The notes beneath the pieces are model-generated. The model did no database searches, was not told the origin of the DNA, and saw only the letters and a list, made by a program, of their open reading frames with translations. The translations under genes were made by a program, and so were the position numbers. Shown piece by piece: positions 50,667 through 62,415 of a stretch of 64,000 nt of DNA; position 1 is the first letter of the stretch, and every line of letters starts with the position of its first letter. The DNA comes from Darksidea phi (lineage: Eukaryota > Ascomycota > Dothideomycetes > Pleosporales > Lentitheciaceae), in assembly GCA_030770425.1 (NCBI GenBank), contig JASJFT010000018.1, positions 248,001-312,000 on the forward strand, written 5' to 3'.

Positions 50667-53243
50667 ATGGTTCTGAAGCCATTCGATAACGATATCCTCG
50701 ATGGGCTCTGCTCAAAGGACCAACTAGACCTTCTGGACTCGGTAGATCGCCTCCGCTCTCAAGGTATCGATCATTATGTCTCTTTGCCACAAATTATCGT
50801 TTGCGGCGATCAATCCTCTGGCAAAAGCTCCGTCCTGGAAGCGATCTCAGGGGTTTCTTTCCCAGTGAAAAGCAACTTGTGTACTCGTTTCCCAACGGAG
50901 TTAATCCTACGCAAAACTCCCAACGTCGGTTTAAGCGTCTCCATTGTCCCGCACCACTCTCACAGTAAATCAGAGCGTGCCTCTCTCAGCAACTTTCGCG
51001 AGACACTTGATAGCTTCGATGCACTACCGGAGTTGATCGAAAAGGCCAAGACGGCAATGGCTATTGGTAGTTTCGGTCGAGCATTCTCAAAAGATCTCCT
51101 ACGGATCGAGGTTTCTGGCCCTGATCGACCACATCTTACGATAGTAGACCTGCCTGGTCTTATTCATTCTGAGACGAAGCAGCAATCCGCAACCGATATC
51201 GATCTTGTGCAGGATGTCGTAAAGTCGTACATGCAAGAGCCTAGGAGCATCATCCTTGCAGTTGTATCTGCGAAGAACGACTATGCCAACCAAATCGTGC
51301 TAAAGCTCGCTCGAGCTGTCGACAAGACCGGAACTCGAACACTTGGCGTAATAACAAAGCCTGACACTTTAATTCCGGGTTCCGATAGTGAAGCTCTGTA
51401 CATCGCGCTCGCTCAGAACCTTGATGTCGAGTTTCGTCTCGGTTGGCACGTTCTCAAGAACATGGACTCGGAAACCGGATCTTGGTCTCTCTCCAGGCGC
51501 GATGAAAGTGAGAGGGACTTCTTCGCAGAGGGCGTATGGAAAACTCTTCCTGGTTCCATTCTTGGCATAGTACTATTGAGAGAGCGATTAAGCAGGCTTC
51601 TTCTCTCTCAAATCGCCGCCGAACTCCCAAGTCTCATTGACGAAATTGAGCTCAAGTCTACTGCCTGCCGCACCCAATTGCAAAAGCTAGGCCAACCTCG
51701 AACCACTGTTGAAGAACAGCGTCTCTACCTCCTCACCCTCAGCCAAGTCTCCCAATCGCTCACTAAAGCTGCTGTCGACGGAACCTACAATGACCCCTTC
51801 TTCGGCGATGCCAAAACCCATGCGGGCTACCAGAAACGTATCCGCGCTGTCATACAGAACCTTAACCACTCATTCGCCGAAACTCTCGCCCGCGAAGGCC
51901 ACCGCTACGCCATTTCCAATTCTCCCAGTGAAGCGCCCCCCAGTACTCCCGGCTCAAATGTAAGAGATATTAGCCGCGCCAAGTTCCTCGACTACATCGG
52001 AGATCTCATGAAGCGTACCCGTGGACGTGAACTCTCTGGAACCTTTAACCCCATGATTATATCTGACCTCTTCCTTGAGCAATCACAACCCTGGGAAGCG
52101 CTCGCCCGATCTCACATTGAGAAAGTGGCAGACGCAGTGAGAACTTTTCTCAAACACCTGACTTCGCACATTGCAGATTCTTCAACCTGTGGCACGCTAT
52201 TCCAAACATTAGTAAAGCCCGCAATCGAGCAGACCGTGAAGGATTTAGTCGTCAAGACGACGGAATTGCTTTCCCAACACCAGCGCGGGCATCCGATTAC
52301 ATACAACCATTATTTTACGGAGACAGTACAGAAAGTCAAGAAGGAGAGGAGAAGAGCGGAGTTCACAGACGTTATTCAGACGTTCTTCGGGATTGAATCA
52401 CTCGACAACACCGGATCACATCATTATGTGGACTACCGCTCTTTGCTAGATGCGCTCATGGCGGGCAATGAACCAAATATGGATCGATATGCGTGTTCGG
52501 AGGCGCTGGATTGTATGCAAGCTTATTACAAGGTACATCATTCTCATTCTTCCCTAAACCATGATCTAAAATCATGTATCGTAGCTGATATTTCTGGACG
52601 CTTAGGTCGCGCTGAAACGTTTCGTCGACGATATCGCCGTCGAAGCTATCGAAACAAAAATCATCGCCAAACTCGGCGATATCCTATCGCCAATCCAGGT
52701 CACATGTCTTCCGGCCGATGTGGTAACGAGCGTTGCGGGCGAGTCGGATGAAAGACGTGCGAGGCGTAAACAGTTAACGAGCCAATTGGATGTGCTAGTT
52801 AGTGGTTCCGAGACATGTAAGAGGTTTATGATTGGGAGGTTGCAGGGTACGTATGATACCGTATTAAGTTTTAAGTTTAGAATGGTGGGAGTAGGTCGGC
52901 AGTGGCTAATGCATGTTTGTGAGTAGGTACACATGATGCGGCCATTGACCAGGGAAGATCTCGGCCTTCCTCACCGGCTTCGTCGTTAGTGTCTGCCCGT
53001 TCAAGCCAAAACTCGCTTGTCGATGATGAGCGAACACAATCCCAAGCATCAGAGCCTAAAGAATCCGTCGAAGAGTGCTACTCCGACGAACCCCCGACTG
53101 AGATGTTCGTCGAAAACGACTATCCCGAAAACGGGGCAGATCCTCCATCCGAGTGTATTACTTTCGAAGAAATCGCTCCGGCTTCAGAGGACCAATGGGG
53201 CTTTGGATCGTCGAAAAAGTCTAAAAAGAAGGGTAAACGGTAA
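50667..53243 (+). CDS. Dynamin-like large GTPase (fungal Mx-like type)
   Basis: Three exons (50667-52532, 52606-52846, 52927-53243), introns 73 and 80 bp, 807 residues. The N-terminal GTPase has G1 GDQSSGKSS (residues 47-55), G2 Thr in CTRFPTE, G3 DLPG and G4 TKPD, followed by NMDSETGSWSLSRRDESERD. The stalk follows, then a GED-like helix from ALKRFVDDIAVEAIETKIIA to VVTSVAGESDERRARRKQL. The last exon adds an acidic/Ser-rich tail ending in a basic KKSKKKGKR. There is no PH domain, as in Mx-like and Vps1/Dnm1-like members. Such proteins oligomerise on membranes; in filamentous ascomycetes this Mx-like subfamily is expanded and its role is largely unknown. ORF-only reading would lose GED because of the intron after YYK. 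Confidence 0.9.
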
Positions 53244-54126
53244 AATCTGTTGACACTTCCAAGCTGTTCTTCTCTCTTGGGTTTCGGCTGTACTCTTTTT
53301 TAGGTCTAACCATCTGCTAAAATATTTTACTGCCATGTTCCTGTGACTTATGCCTTGGGCTGTGACAAAACCCTTTCTCTCGTGACCATCGTAAGAAAGA
53401 ATTATCCACCAACCATCCTCGCCCGCGCAACATTGTAGCGCACCTGCTCCGCGGTCTACGCGACAACCTCAATCCTCTCCTGTTCTTTCTACCGCCCACA
53501 CGTACGCCGAATCCGATAGTACAAGGATGAGGAGTAACGGTAGGGCAAGGGCACTGGCGGACAAGGTCAGCTAGCTGATGGTTTATCGGGATGGTAGAGG
53601 AACCTGGCTCTGGGTCCGTTGCGTCTGATAGGAAGCATTTGGCGCCCGTGCAACACGATGTCTTTAGAAGAGAATGTCTCTTGTGGGGGTTAAAACTCGC
53701 GTATAGCGCTTCGTTGGGCATGCTTTCCGCATGTATTTCAGTGATGGAATTGGGAAGAGGTAGATGGAGAATATACGACTATTGTCTTGGTAATTTTATA
53801 CTTTGTAGCTTGGAGTTGTAGTCCGTATTAGTGCATCACGAGCTACGAATGCTTCTTCTGTAATCCGTAGTAGCGCACTTTAACTGCGGCCTCCGTCCTA
53901 TTTGGGAAGCGTTTATATATCTCCTACTCCATACCCTGCTTATCCTTTAATGAGCGTAAACTCGTATCGTCCGATTCTAGCTACGGCTTACGCGTTCGTT
54001 GATCGTATGTTTCTGTACCTTCCTCTTCTTGCTCGCCATTTTCGTCCTAGTTATTATCTGAGTAGTCTTTTTTATGATTGGGAATATCTCTATAAGAACT
54101 ATTTATCTAGTCCGTATTTAAGCACG
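53244..54126. other. Spacer, no intact gene
   Basis: Short frames only. The right part (54000-54126) may contain further decayed N-terminal sequence of the kinase relic that follows. Confidence 0.5.
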
Positions 54127-54750
54127 GGCCGCATTGATGTCGAGTTGGCCGACAGGTCTCCCCACTCCTACTTCAGCAAGGTGATCTCGAGCGAGACTAG
54201 AAAGGACACGGTCCACGGCGAGTTTGAGTCGATGAACGCAATCCATAACGTTACACCCAGTTTCGCTCCAAAAACAATTGCGTGAGGCGCTATGAGAGCA
54301 TTCTAGACACGCATTTATTTCTTTCTGTGCGAATATCGCGAGATCATCCTTGATATGCCGGATCAGGACAGATTCGCTGCTCGCCTGTCAGTGCTCCACA
54401 AACAGTAACCCCCCTAACTTACAAGTTCGGATTCCATATGACAACTTATACTGGAAATTTGCTGCAGTACATAGGCTGGGAGGACAGCTGGGAAGCTTTC
54501 TTCACAAAAAGCCTCAAGCAGGCTCTTGGTCTTGAGATCAAAACCAAGGGCCATGACCTCGAGATCAATGTTCTATCCGGTCCTTTTCGAAAGGTCATAC
54601 CTCAGTTGCTACGATCGCTCGAGAGCGAAGGGCGCTCTGTGAAACCTTCCCTCGTACATGGCGACCTTTGGTTCGCCAATTCTGGCATAGACAGTGATAA
54701 CGAGGAGCCTCTGATCTTTCATGCGTGCTGCTTCTATGCACACAACGAAT
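54127..54750 (+). pseudogene. Fructosamine/ketosamine-3-kinase-like pseudogene
   Basis: Family blocks are in order: RIDVELADRSPHSYFSKVIS, VHGEFESMNAIHNVTPSFAP, then a TGA after KTIA (where relatives have Trp), a second stop, then FFLCEYREIILDMPDQDRFA and ARLSVLHKQ ended by TAA. The later part resumes in frame FGFHMTTYTGNLLQYIGWED and AFFTKSLKQALGLEIKTKGH, and ends LVHGDLWFANSGID with the catalytic-loop motif and CCFYAHNE. The C-terminal metal-binding end is not found. Relatives phosphorylate sugar adducts on proteins and trigger their removal. At least three stops make it non-functional. Confidence 0.78.
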
Positions 54751-55054
54751 GTAGGTATTCTACGGAGCTTAGGTTATTTAGTGATTTTAGTACTGTCACT
54801 CTTACGTTATGATTCAAGGTCAATCTCTTGAGCATTGCCATTCGCTACCGAACATTACAGCAGGCGACGCGAAGTATTCGGTACACATTTGCACATCTTT
54901 CAATTTTCCGTAGCTAAATCAAAATAGATCTTTAGTAGTATGCGTACTTGCGAACTCAACTCCATAGGTCGCTCCCCTGTCGGGCCTTTCTCATTCACCC
55001 TCCCTTTACGTGCCCCATGAAATCGGTTCAAGGATATCGCAGAAAACGGGTCGG
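54751..55054. other. Spacer between two relics
   Basis: 300 bp without recognisable content. Confidence 0.5.
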
Positions 55055-56191
55055 CTAGACGTCGTAGGGACCAGGGTGGGCATCGTAAGCACCACCAGCA
55101 CCGAGCCCTAACGCCCCTCCTTTCAATGCCCACATCTCGTAGAATTTGGCAAAACCCTCCCGTGACGCATTTTGCTGGCGATCGGTTGCGGAGCCGAGCC
55201 TCTTAATATAGTCGATTATGGCAATCATATGGGGCACAAGAAGGCGTTTTTTGTCTTTGCGCACCGCGACTATAGAACCCATGTTCGTTGCCTCGGGGAG
55301 TAGAGTACCTTAAGGAAGGGGTTACACATGTATGTCATGCCATTTGCGTCGCACTTATTACGCCACGAACGTCGTGGCTTTATGGTCCTAAGCACGAGCA
55401 GAATTCCAAGTTTTGTAGCCAAGAGTAAGTCGAGTGCGGCGTCGCACGCGGATAGCGGCATGATTTCCTTCTCAATTGGAGGGCGTTGTCGACCATGACA
55501 TGCCCAAAGCAGTTGAGGCGAACGCCTTCAGTTGATACTTAAAGAGCCACTTTTTCGAAATTATTGCGCAAGTTGTCGACGATGTGACGCAAGTCTGTGG
55601 TATCGAGGTCGCCTGGCCCATAAAATAGAAGCGGACCAGTCGTTTTTCTGTCCATTCCTGGGTCGACCTTGGCCAGACTCTTGTTCCTGGTAGCCGGGGT
55701 CCATGCACCTACTTGTCTCAAACCTGCACCAAAAAAGTAGATCAGGTCTATGGCGCGGGCGAGAACAGGATTGGATTTGAATGTTCGATGATATGACACA
55801 ATGCTTCTGCCCTTCTTGCCAACGTCCTCAAGCGGCACAATCGTTCGGTCGTAGGGAAGGCTGCTATTCCAAACTGGAGGCTTGTGCTCTGGATTGGACT
55901 GGTAGAAATCAGTAGCAGTTGGCACCCAGTCGAACGTAGGGCCTGGGGCGTCCATGTCGAAGGCGATCATGCCGGCGTAGTGCTTATCAGGGCGTGTAGA
56001 GTCATCGAAGGACTTAAATGTTTTGCAGAGGAGCTTGTGATGGGCCAGTCGCTCTTTTGGCAGGCTGCACTACGGTAGCGGCTGCACATGCAGACAGCAC
56101 ATTTCTTGTGCGCTGGCTTCGGGCACATGGAGCAAAGATTCTGTTTATCTGCGCTCGAGGCAGTCTGATGAGTAGCGGGAGAATCGGCCAT
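55055..56191 (-). pseudogene. MYND zinc-finger protein, frameshifted
   Basis: The start MADSPATHQTASSADKQN leads into a MYND finger: CSMCPKPAHKKCAVCMCSRY, then RSAACQKSDW. Within the finger one Cys is replaced by Arg (YRSAACQ where YCSAACQ is usual). Right after DW one base is missing, so the remaining ligands (HKLLCK) are in the next frame (about 56040). The chain then continues with GMIAFDMDAPGPTFDWVP, IVPLEDVGKKGRSIVSYHRT and IDLIYFFGAG. Beyond 55540 frames change again, and a last coding piece (MGSIVAVRKDKKRLL to GAYDAHPGPYDV) ends at 55055; part of this could be unrecognised introns. MYND fingers bind proline-rich peptides; this copy cannot fold as such. Confidence 0.65.
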
Positions 56192-56611
56192 ATTGCTTAT
56201 GGAAGGTAGTTCTCGGGCAGTGAATTGAATGAGGCTGAAAATGGGCTGAGAGGAAGGGTGTTGAGTTGGTTCCTCTTCTAACCACTAGCAGGAAGAGCAT
56301 CGAGCTTTGGGTACGCGGTTCTGTGGGGCACTTCGATGGGTTATTTAGAGGAAGGGGGGAATATATATGGAGAGCGTCGAGCAAGAGTCACTGATGGTGA
56401 AAGGACTAGTCCCAGAATGGTAACCTGGTGGATGGAGACTGATTGTTCCCCGACACCGATACGTGCATTTCCTGGGGCGATCGTAAACCCACTTATTTGC
56501 CGGACAAGATTGGCGTTTGATGGAATTCGACCATAGAGGTCGAATTTTCTCAAGAGTTTTGCTATGTAACAAAGCGCTGTGCGAAGGCGGAGACCGACCG
56601 TTGTTGTTTAG
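56192..56611. other. Spacer
   Basis: 420 bp with short frames on both strands that mirror each other; no gene. Confidence 0.5.
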
Positions 56612-57448
56612 CTACAAAATGCAACTCTGAAGCTCCATCTCGACCATCCAACCACCACCGTCATCATTGTTCATGGCGGCATTCACCAAAAGGGTCTCTT
56701 TGTTTTCACTCGTCCCATCTCTTCTCACCCTAAATGTTCCCGCTTCAAATGTCTCAACACGCGACATCTCGTCCTCAGCTCTGCCCCAAATCATCTTCGC
56801 CGCACCCCTCCCTTTGTGGATGTGACCGAAGCAGTGGACCCTCGGCTTCACCCGCTCGATAGCTTTCCCTAGCATTTTGCATCCCAAATGCTCGCCCTTT
56901 TCATTTGTGTCTAGGTAGTATGGCGAGTCGTTAAGAAGTAACCGAGGGCCATGCGTCATAACGATGTCCACACCGGCAGGAATCGCATCGGGTCCGTCAT
57001 TGAAGCGGTCTTCAATCCCCTAAGCGAAAGCATAGCCATTGAACTCAGGGGTGTATGGCGATGCGTATAGCGTCAAAGCCTTGTCAGATGTAAGAGTGAA
57101 TGTGTGAGTGCCTTCCCCAACATAATAGATCCCCTCATTCGTCAGACTCTTCATAAACTCAATGCAGAGACGGCTGTCCTCAAGCGCTTCGTCAAGATCG
57201 GATTTCTCCGCATTCTCCCGCACCCATTTCTCATCCAGTTCGAGATCGTGATTGCCTGCGATCAGAATCTTCAATTCTGCTTCAATCGTCCTAATATGAC
57301 TTATTGCCCTTTTGAAAGCGAATAAGCCACCAACCTGCGTCAGATCGCCACAGTGGAGGAAGATATGGGCCTTTGGTGCGGGATTTTCGGGCGTATACGG
57401 CCACTTGCCGTGGATATCCGATAGCACTAGAAAGCGGGTGGGCGACAT
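56612..57448 (-). pseudogene. Calcineurin-like metallophosphoesterase with one in-frame TAG
   Basis: Starts best at the ATG 57448 (MSPTRFLVLSDIHGKW); upstream codons to 57514 are in frame but not family-like. Metal motifs are complete: SDIHG, HCGDLTQVGG, AGNHD, a later MTHGP and GHIHKGRG. The frame is broken only by a TAG at 57020-57022, between FNGYAFA and GIEDRFNDGPDA. It continues in the same frame to NNDDGGGWMVEMELQ and stops at 56612. Related fungal proteins are phosphoesterases of unknown substrate (MPPED-like). The stop falls in the middle of the catalytic fold, so a truncated protein would lack the second half of the metal site. No splice sites that would remove it were seen. Confidence 0.8.
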
Positions 57449-58429
57449 TGTTGCGTCGTGATTTGTGTGATATTCTGATCTTGATGTATAGAAAAATGCC
57501 ATTTCTACCTTCATGAGCTCTTATGAAGTGTAGCATGGAAGGGCTTGTGAGGAATTGTGGAGTTACCTGTCTGCGCAATTTGTTTTCTTGGTCACCTAGC
57601 ACAACCCAACACATAGAACCATGGCACAGCCTATCAACCAGAACACAACACCGAAATTTGGAAATATATCCCTTCCCACCTAGATCGAACGTATGAAAAC
57701 AGTCGAATTTGTTCATGCTCTTACAGACTCTTGTGTCCCGGCTCGAAATTGGAACGCAGTTCGGATGGTCAGTGCGAGTTAGAAGGCGCGAAGACTAAGC
57801 AACTACTGTGTAAGTAAAGGCTTGGGAAAGGCGGGATTTCCCGGAACAGAAAGGTTCTAGGCTCTACCGTGCGGTGCCTAGCTTTTGAGCTATGGTTGGT
57901 ATTCGTTACCCCCCCTAGTTGCCTGAATGTGTCTAGGTTGGTGATAACGGTCGCTTGATGAGCCATCACACCAGCTCACTTTTTAAACAAGCTGTGAGTA
58001 GTCAAGCGTTAGCTATATGTAAAACAGGATGTCATAGATCTTCACGTTGATGCCTACGCACACGCCATTAGCAGCTCGGTACGCGCCCACGCGGTTAGCT
58101 AAGCGCGTGGCGCCATGCTTTCCCCATCGTCCTCCCACCTTTCCCTTCGCCTGCTGAACATTCTGCATCATTCATTTGCGCGGCACCTTTTAATCCCGTG
58201 AGGAATGGCGCTGATGGCGTGGTCCGTCCATCGAAAAAGAAACGTCTTCGTTTCTTGAACAGCCTTGTCGACATTGCCCCGCGTAAGCATGCAGGCACTG
58301 CCTCATCACATCGCGCTCAGCCTTCCTTGCCCATAAGTAGTAGTGCATTATTTCTCTTTTCGCTCCTGTCGCAACGTTTTGTCCGTTGTTCTTCGTTTTT
58401 AGCAGTCCAGAGACATTAATCCTCCCAGC
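57449..58429. other. Shared 5' region of divergent genes
   Basis: 1 kb between the phosphoesterase and the 1030-codon gene; no further gene supported. Confidence 0.5.
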
Positions 58430-61400
58430 ATGAACGGTCCGCAAATCAGAGGATCCCTCGTCACCAACCAAATTGAAAATCATGCTGCCGTTGCTGCTGT
58501 CCATATCGACTTTTCGTTGATCAAAAAGGTGCAGCCACCGAACGAATACCGCGACATCGGCCAATCTCTATCCGCCCGCAGAAGGAATGAAGCAGACGAG
58601 GGCCAATTACATCTTACGGCCGTTCAATTAGGTGTTCTCTTCGGTGGCCTTGTCCCTAAAGTGCCCAATCTCATCCGTGCATACGGCTTGCGTTGCAGCG
58701 AAACTGCCAACTCACCTACCTTTAACCCCAAGGGAACTTCGCAGTATGGACTGTTTGCCAACGAAGTGGGAGCGGATGCAACGGCAGTGTGGGCTGCGGC
58801 AACCTCAGGGAGGCCTGCTATAGCGGTCCACCTTCTTGGGTGTATGCTTTCTCGCATGTGGGATCCGCCGGAGGCCATATCTATCTGGATGCAACTGATA
58901 GCCGAACGCAAGCAGACTCTAGCTACTTCTGGTAATATTGTGGAGTACGCCACATCACAGAGCATATCTCTGACTAGAGAGCAAATTGCCAGCTGGCACA
59001 CAAGCATCCAAGCATGGCGGCATACGGCCGACGAAGCGAATGCGCGTCGACAGAATCAGCTGCTCCTGATTATCAATAATCTGGGAATCCCTGTCAATAC
59101 TAAATCACACCTCAGCGACAGTGTCATTGATGCATGGATTGCTGCTATGATTACCGTTGACAACCTCGTGTCTGGAAAACCGCAAAGTGTGCAAACAGGT
59201 GCTCCGCTGCTGGGACTAGCTGCATGGCATTTATATCCTGATATGATCGTGTTTGGTCAAGGGAGAAACTCGAGTGCTACGGAAGTACATATGAAAGATC
59301 CACTCATTCAACGGGGCGGTATTCTTACCCTTGGCATTCAAGACATGCGCCGAACCGGCGATGGGATTTACTGGTCCCTTCCACTCGCCTATCTTCGTTA
59401 CTACGGTGAACCGATGAACTCGGAAGCTTGTCTATCCTCAAAAACCTCTAGAGGTTCGATTGATGAGCTTGTCAACGTCGCCCTTGGCAGCTTGATACGG
59501 CGCTGGCTTGCAGGCGCTGACGATATCGCATATGCAGCCGATCTGCTTGACACACTAAACGAATATTTGGACATAGAGCGTAGCCTTCCTCGGGATAGTA
59601 CATGGATTTCAATACTAGGTCACGCTGCGAAGACATACTTAACGGCGCATCCAGAAGACAAGGCAGCGAAGCTACAGCTGATTAAATGCGGTCGCAGGAG
59701 ATATCCCCTCTTCGTCGATGATCCTGCAGCAGACACGATATTCGGATTGTCGGCACCGAAGACATTACTTGGTTTGCTAACCGACAATGCTGCAAAGGTC
59801 ACTTTCCTCAGACATGTTGCCGAAGATTTTAGCGATGATCGTACATTGATGGTCATTCAGTGCAAATGCGGTCATCTTTGGGAGCTTGCCTCGGTGGAGC
59901 GTTTTGCAAGCAAGAAGAAGATATCGCACAATGACTCTGAAGACAACCAACTTCCTGTTCCGCGGAGGTTCATCCGGTGGCTAAACAATCTCCATGTTGA
60001 CCTAGGGCCACACGAGGCCCAATCGGACTCGGATCAAATACGACTGGATTCGAAAATACCGTGGCTGTATGCACCTGGTGGTTATCAGTGGCAGAATCCA
60101 CCGACAGCCTTGTACGGAACATTTCTCGCAGAGGAATGTGAAGATTCTGAGTGGATGTCGGCCAAAGGGGTTACAGTCCGGAGCATCCTTGCTTTTGGAG
60201 ACCCAGATGTTGCAGCTCTTTATTACATTAACATACACTACTGGAGCTCAATATCTCCCAACGTGGCACCGAAACTGGTTGGCGGGCCGAGGTATAGAAA
60301 GCTACCCAATATCATCGTTCTTCGTCATGTTCTCTGGGCCTTAAAACAGAAGCTTCTGGCGAGAAGTTTGCTAGTCGAGTACTTGAACGAAGGAGTCTGG
60401 TCACATAAGATCCACACGTCTCTCAGGGCTCTCCAGACAGTCTTTGCCCTATACGGAGGGTTACAAAACGCAACCGTGGAGCTTAGGACGGCTGAGCAAC
60501 CGCTTTGCGAGCATCATTGGATTCCTGAAGATCGCAAAGGCCATCGCCATTACCCCTGCGCTGGCTTCTTGCTCGGCCGAGAACAAATATTTGCGTGTAT
60601 CTCCAAATTCGAATCTGGAGGCTTCAACTTCCATCCATCAGCAATGAGTGGGGTATTAGCTATTTCTAGCGGGAACTCCCTCTATATCGCGAGTTGCCTG
60701 CTTCAAGATCCATGCGATCCATGTTCACCCTATACCGTTAAGCGGGTTGTAGGAAATCTGGGGAAAGCGGGGATGGTACTACTTGTTTGTCCTGCTGTAC
60801 CTCAGATGCGTCAACTTTCGGAAGACGTGCGACTCGTAAACCACGACCCGTTCGATGGCGGCGAAGAAGATTCATTCTCCGAAACCAGCCTGCATTTATC
60901 GTACACAGAATGGCAGCTGGCGATTGACATCGGCTCAAGAGGCAAACGAGACGTTGAGGCCCATTACGTCGAGGCAGCCATTGGTGTATATGACCGAGGT
61001 AAATGGGTTGCTGATCTGAACATTCTCGATGTCTTCAAGCATCGCTTATCTCGGATCGTGCAGTTATGTACGCAGCATCGAGAGCATCCGACACCGATAA
61101 ACGAGACTTCAAAGTTTGTTGCTATCGACAGTTGGGAAGAGCTCCTGGACAGTCCGACAGAAGTTGGTGTCGTGCGTGCACGAGGCAATTGGCAAGCAAG
61201 GCTTGCGGCCGCAGCTCTATCGATTCAACGCGGTCATGAGACCCGCATCGTACCCGAGAAAACTTGTTGGACATGCTGCTTTGCTCTGAAAAAGGTTGCG
61301 CGTTTGAGTACGAGCAACGATGAGGACGTCCATGAGTACGAAGATGTCTTCGGAGTTGTGCCGTGGGTATCGGATGATGATGGCTCCGATAGCGAGACTG

Positions 61401-61522
61401 AAGAGCTGGTCAATGCTGCTATGAGGAAGAACGACCACAAATCATCCGAGCATGGCTTTCCGAATGAGGAACGTGGCAGCGATTGTGAGTCTCGTGAGCG
61501 CAATATAGTCTATATTCTCTGA
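58430..61522 (+). CDS. Large conserved-looking protein of unknown function
   Basis: Intron-less frame of 1030 residues from ATG 58430; regular composition and no low-complexity core argue for a real gene. I do not recognise a domain. Visible features: VAAVHIDFSLIKKVQPPNEY near the start; a hydrophobic helical part (LLGLAAWHLYPDMIVFGQG); GILTLGIQDMRRTGDG; a CKCGH piece near residue 478; a block with Cys/His (CEHHWIPEDRKGHRHYPCAG) that could be structural; and WQLAIDIGSRGKRDVEAHYV. The C-terminal 100 residues are acidic and polar (WVSDDDGSDSETEELV), probably disordered. No signal peptide or clear membrane segment. It stands among broken accessory genes but is itself intact. Confidence 0.7.
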   Translation: MNGPQIRGSLVTNQIENHAAVAAVHIDFSLIKKVQPPNEYRDIGQSLSARRRNEADEGQLHLTAVQLGVLFGGLVPKVPNLIRAYGLRCSETANSPTFNPKGTSQYGLFANEVGADATAVWAAATSGRPAIAVHLLGCMLSRMWDPPEAISIWMQLIAERKQTLATSGNIVEYATSQSISLTREQIASWHTSIQAWRHTADEANARRQNQLLLIINNLGIPVNTKSHLSDSVIDAWIAAMITVDNLVSGKPQSVQTGAPLLGLAAWHLYPDMIVFGQGRNSSATEVHMKDPLIQRGGILTLGIQDMRRTGDGIYWSLPLAYLRYYGEPMNSEACLSSKTSRGSIDELVNVALGSLIRRWLAGADDIAYAADLLDTLNEYLDIERSLPRDSTWISILGHAAKTYLTAHPEDKAAKLQLIKCGRRRYPLFVDDPAADTIFGLSAPKTLLGLLTDNAAKVTFLRHVAEDFSDDRTLMVIQCKCGHLWELASVERFASKKKISHNDSEDNQLPVPRRFIRWLNNLHVDLGPHEAQSDSDQIRLDSKIPWLYAPGGYQWQNPPTALYGTFLAEECEDSEWMSAKGVTVRSILAFGDPDVAALYYINIHYWSSISPNVAPKLVGGPRYRKLPNIIVLRHVLWALKQKLLARSLLVEYLNEGVWSHKIHTSLRALQTVFALYGGLQNATVELRTAEQPLCEHHWIPEDRKGHRHYPCAGFLLGREQIFACISKFESGGFNFHPSAMSGVLAISSGNSLYIASCLLQDPCDPCSPYTVKRVVGNLGKAGMVLLVCPAVPQMRQLSEDVRLVNHDPFDGGEEDSFSETSLHLSYTEWQLAIDIGSRGKRDVEAHYVEAAIGVYDRGKWVADLNILDVFKHRLSRIVQLCTQHREHPTPINETSKFVAIDSWEELLDSPTEVGVVRARGNWQARLAAAALSIQRGHETRIVPEKTCWTCCFALKKVARLSTSNDEDVHEYEDVFGVVPWVSDDDGSDSETEELVNAAMRKNDHKSSEHGFPNEERGSDCESRERNIVYIL

Positions 61523-62415
61523 GGGCTCTGCTATAGCAGGTGGATCTTTTTTCTTCTTTTTCATATCTTTTTTTATCGGGAGGTTCCTTTTTTGGGGGGG
61601 GGGCGGGGGGGCAAGAAAGCACGACACAAGAACGCGAGAACGAACCACAAACTTGAAGGCAAACGGAGGTCGATGACCGAACGGATCATTCAGGACAAAG
61701 ACAAAAAAGAAGAAACAGGGTCGAAAAAACCGGCGAATGAGCAGCAAATACGCTATTCAAATCTCACCTTCAGTTTCGTAGTAGACCCAACGTACCCTAG
61801 TCATGGCCATCTATGGCAGTTACCCAGCGCCGAGATTAGCTCCATCATGATATCGCATAGTCTAAGTTCCCACATGTTCAGTCCCCTCCCGACGTCCCTG
61901 ATCGCGGCCGTCCTAGATTACTAGGAATATCGGCGCTTACTCCACGCATGTTGGTCAAGTGGCTTCTTACAGCCAAGGTCAGGGAGCTCGACGACGGAGT
62001 CGGTCTCCTTTTGATATATTGGTTTGGGGAAACAGGTTGGGATCCAACAGTTCCAATAAGATGGGGGCAAAGCAGTGTATCATGGGGGGCAGGGAATCGG
62101 TACGAAGCACGGCGGAAGAAAGCGCGCAGCTTCGTTGATGTGCAAGAAAAAACGTATAAGGAATGGCCTTGAAGGTTGAGACGATGACCGCCAGAGACGC
62201 TGCTTAGATTGGTTGCCCAGGCGGATGGGACAGGGAAGGTTTCGGGATGCTCGGTAGATTTGCACGACGTGACTAATATAGCGGTATTCACGAGTCAAAA
62301 ACACGCATCACATACGGACTGTTCAAATAAGCAATATTATCACAGTTTCATGAAAAGAAGGGCTCTTTGAAGATATATTATAGTAGCAGAACTATGCGCA
62401 ACACTTCCCACTTAC
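61523..62415. other. Spacer with G-rich run
   Basis: Contains a G10-C-G7 run at about 61594-61611, 70 bp after the stop of the 1030-codon gene. Frames in the rest are unsupported. Confidence 0.55.

Noticed and set aside
61592..61924. 110-codon frame after the G-run
   Set aside because: Begins inside the G-run and lacks any family or splice evidence.
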